Source: Caldimonas brevitalea | Lineage (GTDB): Bacteria; Pseudomonadota; Gammaproteobacteria; Burkholderiales; Burkholderiaceae_C | Length of the DNA stretch: 64,000 bases | Assembly (NCBI RefSeq): GCF_001017435.1 | Contig: NZ_CP011371.1 | Location: 5,642,001 to 5,706,000, forward strand | Reading direction: 5' to 3' | In this document: positions 18,682 to 28,717 of the stretch, in pieces | Layout of the letters: each line of letters starts with the position of its first letter | Position numbering within the stretch: the first letter of the stretch is position 1 | Translations under genes and position numbers: made by a program | The notes under the pieces: generated by a model | The model's database searches: none | Seen by the model: only the letters and a program-made list of their open reading frames with translations | Told to the model about the DNA's origin: nothing

Positions 18682-18846
18682 CTTTGGTCGTTGCCGTTGT
18701 GCTTGTGTCGTCGGCGGCGGATCTGCTCGGCCGACGGGCCGTTGGGCGGCCTTGCCCCGCCGTTCGTTCGAGGCCCTACCCCGGGCAGCGCCTGGGGCCG
18801 CTGCGGCGGTGCCCTGCTGGCACGCGCCGAAGCGGCAGGAGCAGGC

Positions 18847-20715
18847 TCAGGCCGTTAGCAAGGCGTTGACGCGGCGCACGTAGGCCGCCGGATCTTCAAG
18901 CTGGCCTCCCTCGGCCAGCAAGGCCTGGTCGAACAGGATGTGGGCCAGCTCGTCGAACCGTTCGCTGTCCTGCAGCCGCTGCACCAGCGCATGCTCGGCG
19001 TTGATCTCGAGCACCGGCTTGGTCTCGGGCGCCGACTGGCCGGCCTGCTTCAGCAAACGGGCCAGATGGCCGCTCATCTCACCTTCCTCGGTCACCAGGC
19101 AGGCCGGCGAATCGACCAGTCGCGTGGTCACCCGCACATCCTTGGCCTTGTCCTTCAGCGATTCCTTCAGGCGGTCGAGCAGCGGCTTGAACGCCGTGGC
19201 GGCTTCCTCGGCCTTTTTCTTTTCCTCTTCGTCCTGCAGCTTGCCCAGGTCGACGGCGCCCTTGGCGACGCTCTGCAGCGGTTTGCCGTCGAATTCGTAG
19301 AGGTAGTTCAGCATCCACTCGTCGACACGGTCGGTCAGCAGCAGCACCTCGAGGTCTTTCTTGCGGAAGATCTCCAGCTGCGGGCTGTTCTTGGCCGCCG
19401 CCAGCGTGTCGGCGGTGATGTAGTAGATCGCTTCCTGTCCTTCCTTCATCCGCCCCACGTAGTCGGCGAACGACACGCCCTCGTCGGCCCGGGTCGAGGC
19501 GAAGCGCAGCAGCTTGGCCAGGCGCTCGCGGTTGGCGTTGTCTTCGCCGACGCCCTCCTTGAGCACCGCACCGAACTCCTTCCAGAAGCTGGCGTACTTC
19601 TCCTGCTGGTTCTCGGCCAGGTCTTCCAGCATCGACAGCACGCGCTTGGTCGAGCCCTCACGGATCGCCTTGACGTCGCGGCTTTCCTGCAGCAACTCGC
19701 GCGAAACGTTGAGCGGCAGGTCGGCACTGTCGATCACGCCTTTGACGAACCGCAGGTAGACCGGCAGCAGCGCCTCCGCGTCGTCCATGATGAAGACACG
19801 CTTGACGTACAGCTTCATGCCGCCGCGCTTGTCGCGGTTCCACAGGTCGAACGGCGCTTTGGCGGGGATGTAGAGCAGCTGGGTGTACTCGCTGCGGCCT
19901 TCGACGCGGTTGTGCGTGTAGGCCAGCGGCGCCTGGCTGTCGTAGCTGATCTGCTTGTAGAACTCCTGGTACTGCTCTTCGGTGATGTCGCCCTTCGAGC
20001 GGGTCCACAGCGCGGCCGCCTGGTTGACGGTTTCCCACTCGTCTTGCTGGACGTACTCGCCCTTGTCCTTGTCCCACTCCTCCTTGCGCATCAGGATCGG
20101 CAGCGAGATGTGGTCGGAATACTTGCTGATGATGGACTTCAGCTTCCAGGTGCTGGCGTATTCGTCCTCGCCTTCGCGCAGGTGCAGGATCACGTCGGTG
20201 CCGCGCCGCTCGCGCGTGAGGGTCTCGACCTCGAAGTCGCCGGTGCCCTGGCTGCTCCAGCGCACGCCCTCTTCGGGCCGGGCGCCGGCGCGGCGCGACT
20301 CGACCGTGATGCGGTCGGCCACGATGAACCCGCTGTAGAAACCGACGCCGAACTGGCCGATCAGCTGGGCATCCTTTTGCTGGTCGCCCGACAGCTTGTC
20401 CATGAACTCGCGGGTGCCGCTCTTGGCGATCGTACCCAGGTTGGCGATCGCCTCTTCGCTCGACAAGCCGATGCCGTTGTCGCTGATCGTGATGGTGCGC
20501 GCGGCCTTGTCGAAGCTCACCCGCACTTCGAGGTTGGGCTGGTCTTCGTACAGCGAGTTCTGGTTCAGCGCCTCGAAGCGCAGCTTGTCGCAGGCGTCGG
20601 ACGCGTTGGAGATCAACTCGCGCAGGAAGATCTCTTTGTTCGAATACAGCGAATGCGCGACGAGGTGCAGGAGTTGTTTGACTTCCGCTTGAAACGACAG
20701 GGTCTGTTTTTCCAT
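18847..20715 (-). CDS. htpG: Molecular chaperone HtpG (Hsp90)
   Basis: Bacterial Hsp90 homologue (622 residues), an ATP-driven dimeric chaperone in the cytoplasm. The GHKL ATPase domain shows [12 protein letters not shown] near residue 33, DNGIGL near 84 and [15 protein letters not shown] near 121; the middle domain has the conserved [14 protein letters not shown], and a dimerisation domain ends the chain. The ATG at 20715 gives the invariant [16 protein letters not shown] start. Single leftward gene; a terminator for the neighbouring permease lies just upstream. Confidence 0.98.
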   Translation of the reverse strand: MEKQTLSFQAEVKQLLHLVAHSLYSNKEIFLRELISNASDACDKLRFEALNQNSLYEDQPNLEVRVSFDKAARTITISDNGIGLSSEEAIANLGTIAKSGTREFMDKLSGDQQKDAQLIGQFGVGFYSGFIVADRITVESRRAGARPEEGVRWSSQGTGDFEVETLTRERRGTDVILHLREGEDEYASTWKLKSIISKYSDHISLPILMRKEEWDKDKGEYVQQDEWETVNQAAALWTRSKGDITEEQYQEFYKQISYDSQAPLAYTHNRVEGRSEYTQLLYIPAKAPFDLWNRDKRGGMKLYVKRVFIMDDAEALLPVYLRFVKGVIDSADLPLNVSRELLQESRDVKAIREGSTKRVLSMLEDLAENQQEKYASFWKEFGAVLKEGVGEDNANRERLAKLLRFASTRADEGVSFADYVGRMKEGQEAIYYITADTLAAAKNSPQLEIFRKKDLEVLLLTDRVDEWMLNYLYEFDGKPLQSVAKGAVDLGKLQDEEEKKKAEEAATAFKPLLDRLKESLKDKAKDVRVTTRLVDSPACLVTEEGEMSGHLARLLKQAGQSAPETKPVLEINAEHALVQRLQDSERFDELAHILFDQALLAEGGQLEDPAAYVRRVNALLTA

Positions 20716-20793
20716 GGCGTGCGTGTCCGTAGGTGTTTGTGACTGCGGCGCAAGAATAGGGGCGACCGGCCGGCTTTCAAGGGGTGCCAAGAA

Positions 20794-20818
20794 AAAACGC
20801 CGGCGGCGCCGGCGTTTT
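20794..20818 (-). terminator. Intrinsic terminator of the amino-acid ABC operon
   Basis: 11-bp perfect inverted repeat AAAACGCCGGC/GCCGGCGTTTT (20794-20804, 20808-20818); read leftward it ends in six T. It separates the permease gene from htpG. Confidence 0.85.
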
Positions 20819-20836
20819 CGGGGGTCGCGATGCGCG

Positions 20837-21589
20837 TCAGCGCCCTCGCAGATGGGCTGGCGCTTCCAGCCGCCGGGCCAGCAGCGACAGCACCAGGGTC
20901 AGCACCAGATACATCGCCGAAATCGCCAGATAGGGCTCCCAGTAGCGGGAATAGGCCCCGGCGACGGTGCGGGCGGCCAGCGCCAGCTCGGCGAGGCCGA
21001 TCGCCGACACCAGCGACGAATCTTTCACCAACGTCACCGCCTCGTTGACCAGCGGCGGCACCATGCGGCGCACCGCCTGCGGCAGGATCACGAAGCGCAT
21101 GCTCTGCCCGTGCGTCAGCCCCAGGCTGTAGGCGGCCTGGGTCTGCCCGGTGTGGATCGACAAGATGCCGGCGCGGAAGATCTCGGAGATGTAGGCGCCG
21201 GCGTTCAGCGTCAACGCCAGCGCGCCCGAGAAGAACGCGCCATGCTCCTGCCGGAAGCTGATGGCCGCTTCACCGCTCAGCAGCAGACCGTGCTCGGGCT
21301 GGATCAGCGTGGGCATCAACGCGAAATGCACCAGCAGGATCTGCACGAACAGCGGCGTGCCGCGGAAGAAGGTGACATAGGCCAGCGTCAGCCATTGCAG
21401 CGGCTTGACCAGCGCCGCGCCCAGCACCGACTTGGGCGCCGGCGCGTTGCGCGAACTGCTGACCAGCCCGAGCAGCAGGCCGAGCGCCAGGCCCCCGGTG
21501 ATCGCCACGATGGTGAGCTTGACGGTCATCCACAAGCCGGCGGTGAACAACGGCACGTAGCCGGACAGGATTTCCCAGCGCAGGTCCAC
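20837..21589 (-). CDS. Amino acid ABC transporter permease (His/Glu/Gln/opine family)
   Basis: Inner-membrane permease of a polar amino acid ABC importer (250 residues) with about five helices. The family opening [13 protein letters not shown], the conserved [17 protein letters not shown] segment and the EAA loop [21 protein letters not shown] that docks the ATPase are all present. It begins 28 bases after the binding-protein stop, so the pair forms one operon. The usual third gene, an ATPase, is missing: a terminator and htpG follow instead, so the ATPase must be borrowed from another locus. Confidence 0.94.
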   Translation of the reverse strand: MDLRWEILSGYVPLFTAGLWMTVKLTIVAITGGLALGLLLGLVSSSRNAPAPKSVLGAALVKPLQWLTLAYVTFFRGTPLFVQILLVHFALMPTLIQPEHGLLLSGEAAISFRQEHGAFFSGALALTLNAGAYISEIFRAGILSIHTGQTQAAYSLGLTHGQSMRFVILPQAVRRMVPPLVNEAVTLVKDSSLVSAIGLAELALAARTVAGAYSRYWEPYLAISAMYLVLTLVLSLLARRLEAPAHLRGR

Positions 21590-21617
21590 GACGTGGCATC
21601 CCTCTCAGTTCAGCGCT

Positions 21618-22502
21618 TCAGTTCGACGCAGCGGCCGAGGCGGGTGCCGCCGCGGCGTCGCCCTTCTTGGCGCCGAAATACTTGGCGTAGATCTGGTCGT
21701 AGGTGCCGTCGGCCTTGATGTCGGCGAGGCCCTTGTTGAGCTTCTCCATCAGCTCGGTGTTGCCCTTGCGCACGGCCAGGCCGTACTGCTCGGGCGTGAA
21801 ACCGGGGTCGCTGACAGTCTTGAACTTGGCGGTCGGGTTGTTGGCGACGTAGTTCTCGACCACACCGTTGTCGGCCACCACGGCGTCGACGCCGCCGGCT
21901 TCCAGCTCCTTCAGCGCCAGCGGCGTGGACTCGAAGCGCTTCACGTTGGGGCTGTTCTTGCCCAGCAGCTTGCTGGTCACTTCGTCACCGGTGGTGCCGG
22001 TCTGCACGCCGACCTTCAGCTTCTTCAGGTCGTCGAACTTGGCCACCTTGGAGTTGTCGCGCACCGCGATCAGCTGGCGGGCGTCGAAATACGGCTGCGA
22101 GAAGTCCATCGACTGCTTGCGCTCGTCGGTGATGGTGATGGCCGAGACCAGGAAGTCACGGTCGCCCTGCGTCAGCGTGTTGAAGATGCCTTCCCACGGC
22201 GTGTTGACGAACTTCACCTCGAACCCGGCCTTGGCCGCCACTGCCTTCACGACGTCGATGTCGAAGCCGACGATCTCGCCGGTCTCGTTCTGCGACTCGA
22301 ACGGCGCATACGCCGCATCGGTCCCGACCACGTACACCTTGGCCGGCGCCGGCGCGGGTGCGGCAGCAGAAGCCTCGGTCCCCGGTGTCGGCGTCGGGGC
22401 GGGCGCCTCGGCTTGTTTGCCACAGGCCGACAGCAGCAGGCCGGCCAGCAGCATCGAGGCGCGCTGCCACAGCGGAGTCAAAGAGATGTTCAAGGTGTGC
22501 AT
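21618..22502 (-). CDS. Amino acid ABC transporter substrate-binding lipoprotein
   Basis: Extracytoplasmic receptor of the SBP_bac_3 family (294 residues). It is a lipoprotein: LLLSAC places the lipidated cysteine at 27, followed by an Ala/Pro/Thr linker to about 53. The binding fold shows VGTDAAYAPFESQNETGEIVGFDID and, in the middle, the GVQTGTTGDE segment; FDIDVVKAVAAKAG is the family signature. The ATG at 22502 follows an AGGG site. First gene of the two-gene importer operon; ligand is probably a polar amino acid. Confidence 0.94.
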   Translation of the reverse strand: MHTLNISLTPLWQRASMLLAGLLLSACGKQAEAPAPTPTPGTEASAAAPAPAPAKVYVVGTDAAYAPFESQNETGEIVGFDIDVVKAVAAKAGFEVKFVNTPWEGIFNTLTQGDRDFLVSAITITDERKQSMDFSQPYFDARQLIAVRDNSKVAKFDDLKKLKVGVQTGTTGDEVTSKLLGKNSPNVKRFESTPLALKELEAGGVDAVVADNGVVENYVANNPTAKFKTVSDPGFTPEQYGLAVRKGNTELMEKLNKGLADIKADGTYDQIYAKYFGAKKGDAAAAPASAAASN

Positions 22503-22561
22503 GAAACCCTCATGAAGAATCGTTAAACCCACATTTTGACCGCAACGGACGCAAAGAAAGA

Positions 22562-22581
22562 CCGCCGGTCGGGGCCGGCGG
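22562..22581 (-). terminator. Possible terminator hairpin after pulA
   Basis: Stem CCGCCGG/CCGGCGG (22562-22568, 22575-22581); read leftward it is followed by TCTTTCTTTG. A second hairpin directly at the pulA stop (22652-22679: GGTTTG/CAAACC plus CCCC/GGGG) has no T-tail. Either may end the pulA mRNA ahead of the binding-protein gene. Confidence 0.45.
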
Positions 22582-22687
22582 CAGGGCAAAACCGATGCCA
22601 GGCTGCGGCAAAACAACGGATTCTGCCGTGTCTCCGTGCGGCCGCAGCCCTGGTTTGCCCCCAGGAAAGGGGACAAACCGGCCGCTG

Positions 22688-25600
22688 TCAGGGCTCTACG
22701 AAGACCGCAACGGTGCGCGCGGGCACCGTGAAAGTGCCGCCCGCCGCGTTGAAGGCAGCCGTCTTCACGCGGGCGTCGCTGCCGCTGGCGAGCACCGGGT
22801 GCAGTTGCACCGTCTTGCCGGCGTAGCCGGGCACCGCATAGGTGTACGAGCCGCCGGCGGCGTTGACGAACACCAGCACGCTGCGGTACTTCGCGTCGCC
22901 GCAGGCGCCGCCGTCACCGCGGCGCCCGGCGATGCGCATCACGATCAACCCGTCCTTCTGCTCGGCCGCGTCGGGGAAGCTGACGCAGCCCTTGACCTCG
23001 GCGCCGGTGCGCAGGCGGAACAGCGTCGTGTCCTTGCGCACCCGCAGCAGGTCCTTCACCGCGTCGCGGGTGGCCGCGATCTGCGCCGTGGTGGGCTTGA
23101 CGTTGGCGTTCGCCAGCAACGGCTGCATCAGCGCCCAGCCCTCCTCGTTCTTCTCGGCCGGCGGCAGCCCCATTTCCCCGAAGTAGTTGGTGCTGGCGGT
23201 CCAGTCGATGCGGTTGAACCAGTCGCCCGAGTTGTAGCTGTCGCGGTCGAACGACTTGGAGCGCAGCAGTTCGTCACCCGCATGCAGGAAGGGAACGCCC
23301 TGCCCCATCAACACCGCACCGAGCGCGACCACCTGGGCGCGCGCGCGTTCGGCCGCCGGCGTCGCCAGCGGGTGCTTGTACTGGCTGATGTCGAACAGCG
23401 TCTCGCCGTCGTGCACGCCGGCGTAGTTGATCACCTCCTGCGGGTCGTCGGTGTAGCCGGCCGGCTGGCCGCCGTAGTCGTACTCGGAGCCCGGCTTGCC
23501 GTTGAGCACATAGTCGCGGAGGTTGCCGGCCATGCCGAGGCGGATCAGCTGCTGCTGCGCCTGCAGCGCGGCACGCTGGGCGGCCGTGCAGCTGCCCTCG
23601 TTCAACTCGTTGTTGGCGTAGCACAGCCCGGTCGCATACCCCTGGTGTTTCATCATGTCGACGCCGACATCGAACGGGCCGCCGCCGCGCAGCGAATCTC
23701 GGATGCGGTCGCTGAACGATCCGATCCCGCTGCCGGCCAACTGCGCCTGGCGGGCCTGGACGAACAGCCGGTCGTTGACCACCTCACCGAAGTTCCAGGC
23801 TTCGCCGTAGTAGTACAGCGAACGACCGGCAGCGGCATCGGCCGCCGCCTTGGCCTTGAGCATCGAGCGCTTGGGGAGGTGCCCCATGATGTCGAAGCGG
23901 AACCCGTCGATCGCATAGTGCCGCGCCCACACCTGCAGCGTGTCGAGCATCAGCTTTTCCATCATCGCGAACTCGGGCGCGGTGTTGTCGCAGCAGGTGC
24001 TGCGCTCGATCACGCCGTCCGTGTTGAGCCGGTAGTAATAGCCCGGGACGATCTTGTCGAGGAAGTTGCCGCTGGTGTGGTTGTAGACCACGTCCATCAC
24101 GACGCGCAGGCCGGCGTCGTGCAGCGACTTGACCATCTGGCGGAACTCGCGCACCCGCACGCGGCCGTCGGCGGCGTCGCTGGCATAGCTGCCCTCGGGC
24201 GCCGCATAGTGGCGCGGGTCATAACCCCAGTTGAAGCAGTCGGTCTCCTTGGTGGCCGTGACGGTCTTCTGCGGCGCCTCGCTCACCGGGCTGGTCGGCG
24301 TGGCGATCTGCGGCGTCGAGCAACCGTCTTCCTTCACCGTGTTGACGTCGAACACTGGCAGCAGGTGGACGTGCGTGAGACCGGCGCCCGCCAGCGCCTT
24401 CAAATGGGTCATGCCCTGTGAGCCGCTGGCAGCGAACGCCTTGTACTTGCCGCGATCGGCGGCCGGCACGCTCGGGTCGTTGACCGAGAAGTCGCGCATG
24501 TGCAGCTCGTACAGCACGCTGTCTTCCGGCGCGTCGAGCGGCGGCACGGCATGGCCGTCCCAGCCGGCAGGTTTCAGCTCGGGTGCCGCGAGGTCCGCCA
24601 CCAGCGCCGCCTGCCCGTTGGTGTTCAGCGTCACCGCATACGGGTCGGTCACCTCATGGGTTACCACCGCGCCCTCGGTACGCGAATAGACCGTCACGGC
24701 GTAGGTGTAGTAGGCGTTGCCGGTCCAGGCCTTGTCGCCGGTGGCCTGCCAGACGCCGCTGGCCGGGTCCGGCTGCATCGCCAGCGTCGGCCCGCCCTGG
24801 ACCTTGAGCGTCACCTCCCACGCGGTGGGCGCCCACAGTCGGAAGGTCGGCGCGCCATCGCCGGCGAAGCTGACGCCCAGCACCTGTGGCGCCGCCGTGG
24901 CGGCGTAAACGTCGTCGAGCACACCCTGGATCTGCACCTGGGTCGCACCCACCACCTTGCCGTCCTGTTCGCGCGTCAGCACCAGCTGGCCTTTCAGCAG
25001 CGACGGGACTTGGCTGTGCACACCTGCCGGGAGGGCGAATGCCGGCGCATCGGCCAGATGGCCAAAGCGCGTGCGCAAGGCCTCGGACAGGCTGGCCGGG
25101 GCCAGCTCGATGCTGCCGTCCGCTCCGCTGACACCCTGCGCCGACACCTGCATGCCGCCCGCGGCCGCATGATGGAGCCGGAAGCTGCCGGATAGCGCCG
25201 CCCCGGGCCACACCAGCGTGCCGCGCGCCAGCCACAAAGCCTTCGCGGTGCCGAGGCTCAGACCGCTGGCGGCATTGGCGTCGGCGTAGACCGCGCAATC
25301 GCCCTGCTTGAGCCAGACCTGCTGGCCGCGGGTGGCGATGTCTTGCGCGAACGCGACCGAGCGGTCGCAATCGCCGTCCTTGTCGGCGCCGCCGGCACCG
25401 TTCGGCTTGTTCAGCAGGAACTCGATCTTGCCGGCCGCGATGTCGAGCGGCACGTCCACGTAACGCCCGTAGTCGTTCGTGGTGGCGAACAGGTGGCGCG
25501 GCTCGCCGGGCCAGCCTTCGGACTTCTGCTTCACGCCGGTCCAGGCGTACACACCCCAGCCGCTGTAGTCGCCGTCCTGGCGCTGATAGTGGATGCGCAG

Positions 25601-25792
25601 CGTGGCGGCGGCCGGTGCCACGACGACGGGCGCGCCGTCGCCGCCGCCCGGCGAACCAGGGCCCGCCGGGCTGCCGCCCGCCTCATCGTCCTCGCTGCTG
25701 CTGCCACCACCGCAGGCGGTCAGCCATACGCTCGCCAGACAGGCGAACACCGACAAGGTCCGGCGCCAGCCCGACCTGTAGGAAGCTTGCAT
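22688..25792 (-). CDS. pulA: Pullulanase-type alpha-1,6-glucosidase lipoprotein
   Basis: Secreted debranching enzyme of GH13 (1034 residues) cutting alpha-1,6 bonds in pullulan or branched maltodextrins. The lipobox LTAC puts the lipid cysteine at 27, then an acidic/Gly linker. Domains in order: CBM41-like (about 66-165, IHYQRQDGDYSGWGVYAWTG), a PulA N2-like domain, CBM48 (about 290-390, FRLWAPTAWEVTLKV), the GH13 barrel (conserved regions DVVYNHT near 567, nucleophile GFRFDIMGH near 633, acid/base EAWNFGE near 664, HDGET near 793) and a C-terminal beta domain. The ATG at 25792 is preceded by TTGGAGAC; a TTG 12 bases upstream is weaker. Probably surface-exposed, as for Klebsiella PulA. Confidence 0.95.
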   Translation of the reverse strand: MQASYRSGWRRTLSVFACLASVWLTACGGGSSSEDDEAGGSPAGPGSPGGGDGAPVVVAPAAATLRIHYQRQDGDYSGWGVYAWTGVKQKSEGWPGEPRHLFATTNDYGRYVDVPLDIAAGKIEFLLNKPNGAGGADKDGDCDRSVAFAQDIATRGQQVWLKQGDCAVYADANAASGLSLGTAKALWLARGTLVWPGAALSGSFRLHHAAAGGMQVSAQGVSGADGSIELAPASLSEALRTRFGHLADAPAFALPAGVHSQVPSLLKGQLVLTREQDGKVVGATQVQIQGVLDDVYAATAAPQVLGVSFAGDGAPTFRLWAPTAWEVTLKVQGGPTLAMQPDPASGVWQATGDKAWTGNAYYTYAVTVYSRTEGAVVTHEVTDPYAVTLNTNGQAALVADLAAPELKPAGWDGHAVPPLDAPEDSVLYELHMRDFSVNDPSVPAADRGKYKAFAASGSQGMTHLKALAGAGLTHVHLLPVFDVNTVKEDGCSTPQIATPTSPVSEAPQKTVTATKETDCFNWGYDPRHYAAPEGSYASDAADGRVRVREFRQMVKSLHDAGLRVVMDVVYNHTSGNFLDKIVPGYYYRLNTDGVIERSTCCDNTAPEFAMMEKLMLDTLQVWARHYAIDGFRFDIMGHLPKRSMLKAKAAADAAAGRSLYYYGEAWNFGEVVNDRLFVQARQAQLAGSGIGSFSDRIRDSLRGGGPFDVGVDMMKHQGYATGLCYANNELNEGSCTAAQRAALQAQQQLIRLGMAGNLRDYVLNGKPGSEYDYGGQPAGYTDDPQEVINYAGVHDGETLFDISQYKHPLATPAAERARAQVVALGAVLMGQGVPFLHAGDELLRSKSFDRDSYNSGDWFNRIDWTASTNYFGEMGLPPAEKNEEGWALMQPLLANANVKPTTAQIAATRDAVKDLLRVRKDTTLFRLRTGAEVKGCVSFPDAAEQKDGLIVMRIAGRRGDGGACGDAKYRSVLVFVNAAGGSYTYAVPGYAGKTVQLHPVLASGSDARVKTAAFNAAGGTFTVPARTVAVFVEP

Positions 25793-25822
25793 CTTTGTCT
25801 CCAAGGCCCGGCACGACGATAT

Positions 25823-25835
25823 GTAGTTGTATTAC
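25823..25835. promoter_or_regulatory. Operator-like palindrome in the pulA promoter region
   Basis: GTAGT-TGT-ATTAC, a 13-mer with one mismatch to GTAGT-nnn-ACTAC, about 31 bases upstream of the pulA start codon and inside the likely promoter. A second, perfect copy lies 115 bp away (25938-25950). Confidence 0.5.
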
Positions 25836-25937
25836 GTGCAAGAGAGCGAGAAGCTGTCGAGACGCCGGGTGCACGCGATTCTGGTGAGAGGTATGAGCGG
25901 GGTCAAGCTGGCGCAGAAGCCCCTGGATGTAGTCGAT

Positions 25938-25950
25938 GTAGTACGACTAC
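25938..25950. promoter_or_regulatory. Upstream copy of the pulA operator-like palindrome
   Basis: GTAGT-ACG-ACTAC, perfect dyad overlapping the stop codon of the VOC gene, also flanked by a GTAGTCG repeat (25929-25935) that makes a longer inverted repeat. Centre-to-centre distance to the promoter copy is 115 bp, close to eleven helical turns. Confidence 0.5.
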
Positions 25951-26339
25951 TTCACGACCTCGTAAAACTCGATCGGCAGCCCGTCCGGGTCGGCGCAGAA
26001 GAAGAAGCGCCGCCCGGTGTACTCGTCGACCCGCACTTCCTCGCAGGCCACACGATGCGCCTCCAGCCGCACCCGGCAGGCTTCGACATTGGGCGTCGCA
26101 AAGGCGAGATGCCGCAGGCCCTGGGCTTCGGGCCGGCTGGGCCGCGGCGGTGCGCCGGGAAAGGTGAACAGCTCCAGCTGCATCCCGCCCGGCCCCTGCA
26201 GGTCGACCTTCCAGGAGTCGCGCGCCGGCCGGTGGTGCTCGGCCACCACCCGGAAGCCGAGCACCTCGACATAGAAGTGCTTGGACCTCTCGAGGTCGGC
26301 GCCGATCAGCGCCACATGGTGGATGCCGAGCAGCTGCAT
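25947..26339 (-). CDS. VOC-family (glyoxalase I-like) metalloprotein
   Basis: A 130-residue vicinal-oxygen-chelate protein of the YaeR/GloA2 type. Two beta-alpha-beta-beta-beta modules are visible: GIHHVALIGADLERSKHFY at the start and LRHLAFATPNVEACRVRLE in the second half; probable metal ligands are His in HHVAL, Glu in MQLELF, His in RHLAF and Glu in IEFYEVV. GTG at 26342 and ATG at 26339 are adjacent in-frame starts. It lies 4 bases past the YbdK stop, so translation is coupled. Substrate not known; a glutathione or other thiol adduct of an aldehyde is a fair guess from context. Confidence 0.9.
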   Translation of the reverse strand: MQLLGIHHVALIGADLERSKHFYVEVLGFRVVAEHHRPARDSWKVDLQGPGGMQLELFTFPGAPPRPSRPEAQGLRHLAFATPNVEACRVRLEAHRVACEEVRVDEYTGRRFFFCADPDGLPIEFYEVVK

Positions 26340-26343
26340 CACG

Positions 26344-27471
26344 TCACACCACCAGTTCGCCGCTCCAGCGCAAACACTGTTGGCGCACCACCTCGGCCAG
26401 CAGGTGTTCCTGGGCCTGGGTCTGGCGCGCCCAGGTGGCGTCGTTGCCGAAACGCTGCAGCTCGCTGCGCAGGTAGCGCATCGCCGTATCGGCGTTCAGG
26501 TCGATAGCGTGCTGTTCGATCTCGCCCATGGTGAACAGGATGTCCTCGCGCAAGGTGCGGTGCTCGCCGGTCTTGGGGTCGACGAAGGTGCCGTCGGGCC
26601 CGAAGCGGCAGGCCTGGAACCGATTGAAGGTATAGACCAGGTAATCGTCCTCGGCCAGCTCGAACGGCTTCTGCTTGCTCAGCCAGCTCGCCACACACTG
26701 AATGTAGGCCGCCAGCGCTGCCGCCTTCTCGATCGTCAGCGGCGTGTCGAGCACCCGCACTTCGATGGTCCCGAACTCGGGCTTGGGGCGGATGTCCCAA
26801 TAGAAGTCCTTCATGCTCTTGACCACGCCGGTGCGCGTCATCTTGGCGAAGAAGGTGCCGAAGTCGTCCCAGGTGGTCACGAAGGGCGCACGCCCCGACA
26901 GCGGAAAGGCGAACACCGAGTTCAAACGGGCCGAATGAAAGCCCGTGTCGGTGCCCTGCACATAGGGCGACGACGCCGACATCGCGATGAAGTGCGGAAT
27001 GAAGCGCGACATGCCATGCAGCAGCACCAGCGCGTCGTCGGCGCTGGGGCAGCCGACGTGCACGTGCTGGCCGAAGATGGTGAACTGCTTCGACAGATAG
27101 CCGTACAGCTCCGACAGCATGTGAAAGCGCGGCGTGTTGAAGATGCGCCGCTCGCTCCAGTCCTGGAACGGATGGGTGCCGCCGCCGCACAGGCCGACGT
27201 TGAGCTTGCGGGCGCAATCGACCAGCGCGCCGCGGATCTCGGTCAGCTGGCTGAGGGCGTCGGCGTGGCTGTGGCACACGCCGGTCGACAGCTCGATCAT
27301 GCTGTCCGTCATCTCGGGCTTCACGTCGCCCGGGATCTTGCGCTTGTTCATCAGCCGCAGCAGGTCGACCGCGCTGGGCGACAGGTCGTAGTCGTGCGTG
27401 TTCACGATGCCCAGCTCGAGTTCCACCCCGAGCGTCAGCGGCTTCGAAGCGGCAAAGGCTTCCAAGGTCAT
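26344..27471 (-). CDS. ybdK: YbdK-type carboxylate-amine ligase (glutamate-cysteine ligase family 2)
   Basis: ATP-dependent ligase of the GCS2 family (375 residues); E. coli YbdK has weak glutamate-cysteine ligase activity. Hallmarks are [13 protein letters not shown] (glutamate/metal site near residue 14), [11 protein letters not shown] near 92, [15 protein letters not shown] near 134 and the ATP-binding [12 protein letters not shown] segment near 233. ATG at 27471 is preceded by GGAGACGA. It lies between an antiporter (16-base gap) and a VOC protein (4 bases), an arrangement that suggests thiol-linked electrophile defence. Confidence 0.92.
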   Translation of the reverse strand: MTLEAFAASKPLTLGVELELGIVNTHDYDLSPSAVDLLRLMNKRKIPGDVKPEMTDSMIELSTGVCHSHADALSQLTEIRGALVDCARKLNVGLCGGGTHPFQDWSERRIFNTPRFHMLSELYGYLSKQFTIFGQHVHVGCPSADDALVLLHGMSRFIPHFIAMSASSPYVQGTDTGFHSARLNSVFAFPLSGRAPFVTTWDDFGTFFAKMTRTGVVKSMKDFYWDIRPKPEFGTIEVRVLDTPLTIEKAAALAAYIQCVASWLSKQKPFELAEDDYLVYTFNRFQACRFGPDGTFVDPKTGEHRTLREDILFTMGEIEQHAIDLNADTAMRYLRSELQRFGNDATWARQTQAQEHLLAEVVRQQCLRWSGELVV

Positions 27472-27487
27472 GTGTGTCGTCTCCGTC

Positions 27488-28717
27488 TCAAACCCGGCGG
27501 GCGGCGATTTCGTGCGCACTGCGCAGCGCGGCGAGCACCGCCAGCGCGCCCAGCAGTTCCATCACGGCGATCGAGCTCAGCGCGATGGGCGACAGCTGCG
27601 CCGCGAAGCCTGCGTGCGAGCCCTGCAAATCGGAATACATCACCAAGGCGGTGGCCGACAGCGGTGTCAAGGCCAGGCTGACGCCGATGCTCTGGCGCAG
27701 CGACTGCCCGCTGAACCAGCCGAGCGTCAGCACCGCGGCCGACTTGGCGGCGGCGCGGGCGGCCATCGCGGCCAGCGCGATCATGCCGCCGGTGGCCAGC
27801 GCCGAGAACGACCACGAGGTGCCGACGATCACGAACAGCATCAGCACCAGCACGCCCCCGGCCGTGCCGAAGTGGCGCGGCCAGACCCACGGACGTTCGG
27901 TCGAGTTGCGCAGCCACAGCCCGGCCATCAGCGGCATCATCAGCGTCGACAGGCCGAACGCCTTGGTCAGCGCCAGTGCCAGCGTCACCAGCCCCAGCAG
28001 CAGCAGCACCGAGTTTTCGTTGCGCAGGTCGAGCCGGCGGGCGACACGGGCGACCGCGATGCCGAGCAGGCCGGCGATGAAGAAGGAGCCGACGAACACA
28101 TACAGCGGGTGGACGATCGCCTGCACCGGGTTCTGCCCCGTGTCCAGGTCGAGCCAGGCCTGCAACAGCCGGCTGGCGAAGACGCCGTACAGCGTGTTGA
28201 GCGCCGCCATCATCGTGACGCGCTCGGTCACCTGACCTTCAGCGCCGAATTCGGACGCCACGCGGGCGATCACCGCCGGGGAGGCCGGCACCGCCAGCAC
28301 CGCGACGGCGGCCGAAGACGACATGTCGAGCCCCAGGTAGCGCATCACCAGGTAGACCACCACGAAGGTCAGGATGGCCTCGGCGAGGCTGGTGACGAGC
28401 AGAAAAGGATTGGTCCGCAGCCAGCGCAGCTGCACGCGTGCGCCCAACTCGAACAGCAGCAGCGCCAGCGCCAGGTCGACCACCAGCCGCACGGTGCCGG
28501 AGATGTCGCCGCTCGCGACACCATAGCCGGCCGCACCGACGAACATGCCGACCAGCGAGTAGCCGACGATCCGCGGCAGGCCCAGCCGGCGGAACACGAC
28601 TTCACCGATCAGCGCGCCGGCAATCAGCACCAGCGACGTGCCGACCAGCGCGTCAGGACCAGCCCAGGAAAAGGCAGCACCGAGAAAGGACAGGGCTTGG
28701 TTCAGCTCGTCCACCAT
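27488..28717 (-). CDS. Kef/CPA2-type cation:proton antiporter (no RCK domain)
   Basis: Inner-membrane monovalent cation/proton antiporter, 409 residues with about 12 helices ([39 protein letters not shown] opens the Na_H_Exchanger fold, given here in two overlapping parts by eye; [10 protein letters not shown] and the [13 protein letters not shown] acidic/Ser segment follow). It resembles KefB/KefC over the membrane domain but lacks their C-terminal nucleotide-binding RCK region, so glutathione-adduct gating would have to come from another protein. GGAGGTG lies 8 bases before the ATG at 28717. First gene of a leftward three-gene operon with ybdK and a VOC protein. Confidence 0.9.
   Translation of the reverse strand: MVDELNQALSFLGAAFSWAGPDALVGTSLVLIAGALIGEVVFRRLGLPRIVGYSLVGMFVGAAGYGVASGDISGTVRLVVDLALALLLFELGARVQLRWLRTNPFLLVTSLAEAILTFVVVYLVMRYLGLDMSSSAAVAVLAVPASPAVIARVASEFGAEGQVTERVTMMAALNTLYGVFASRLLQAWLDLDTGQNPVQAIVHPLYVFVGSFFIAGLLGIAVARVARRLDLRNENSVLLLLGLVTLALALTKAFGLSTLMMPLMAGLWLRNSTERPWVWPRHFGTAGGVLVLMLFVIVGTSWSFSALATGGMIALAAMAARAAAKSAAVLTLGWFSGQSLRQSIGVSLALTPLSATALVMYSDLQGSHAGFAAQLSPIALSSIAVMELLGALAVLAALRSAHEIAARRV

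Noticed and set aside
18940..20742. A 600-codon plus-strand frame opposite htpG
   Set aside because: Mirror of a highly conserved gene with no ribosome site or domain; a by-product of high GC content.
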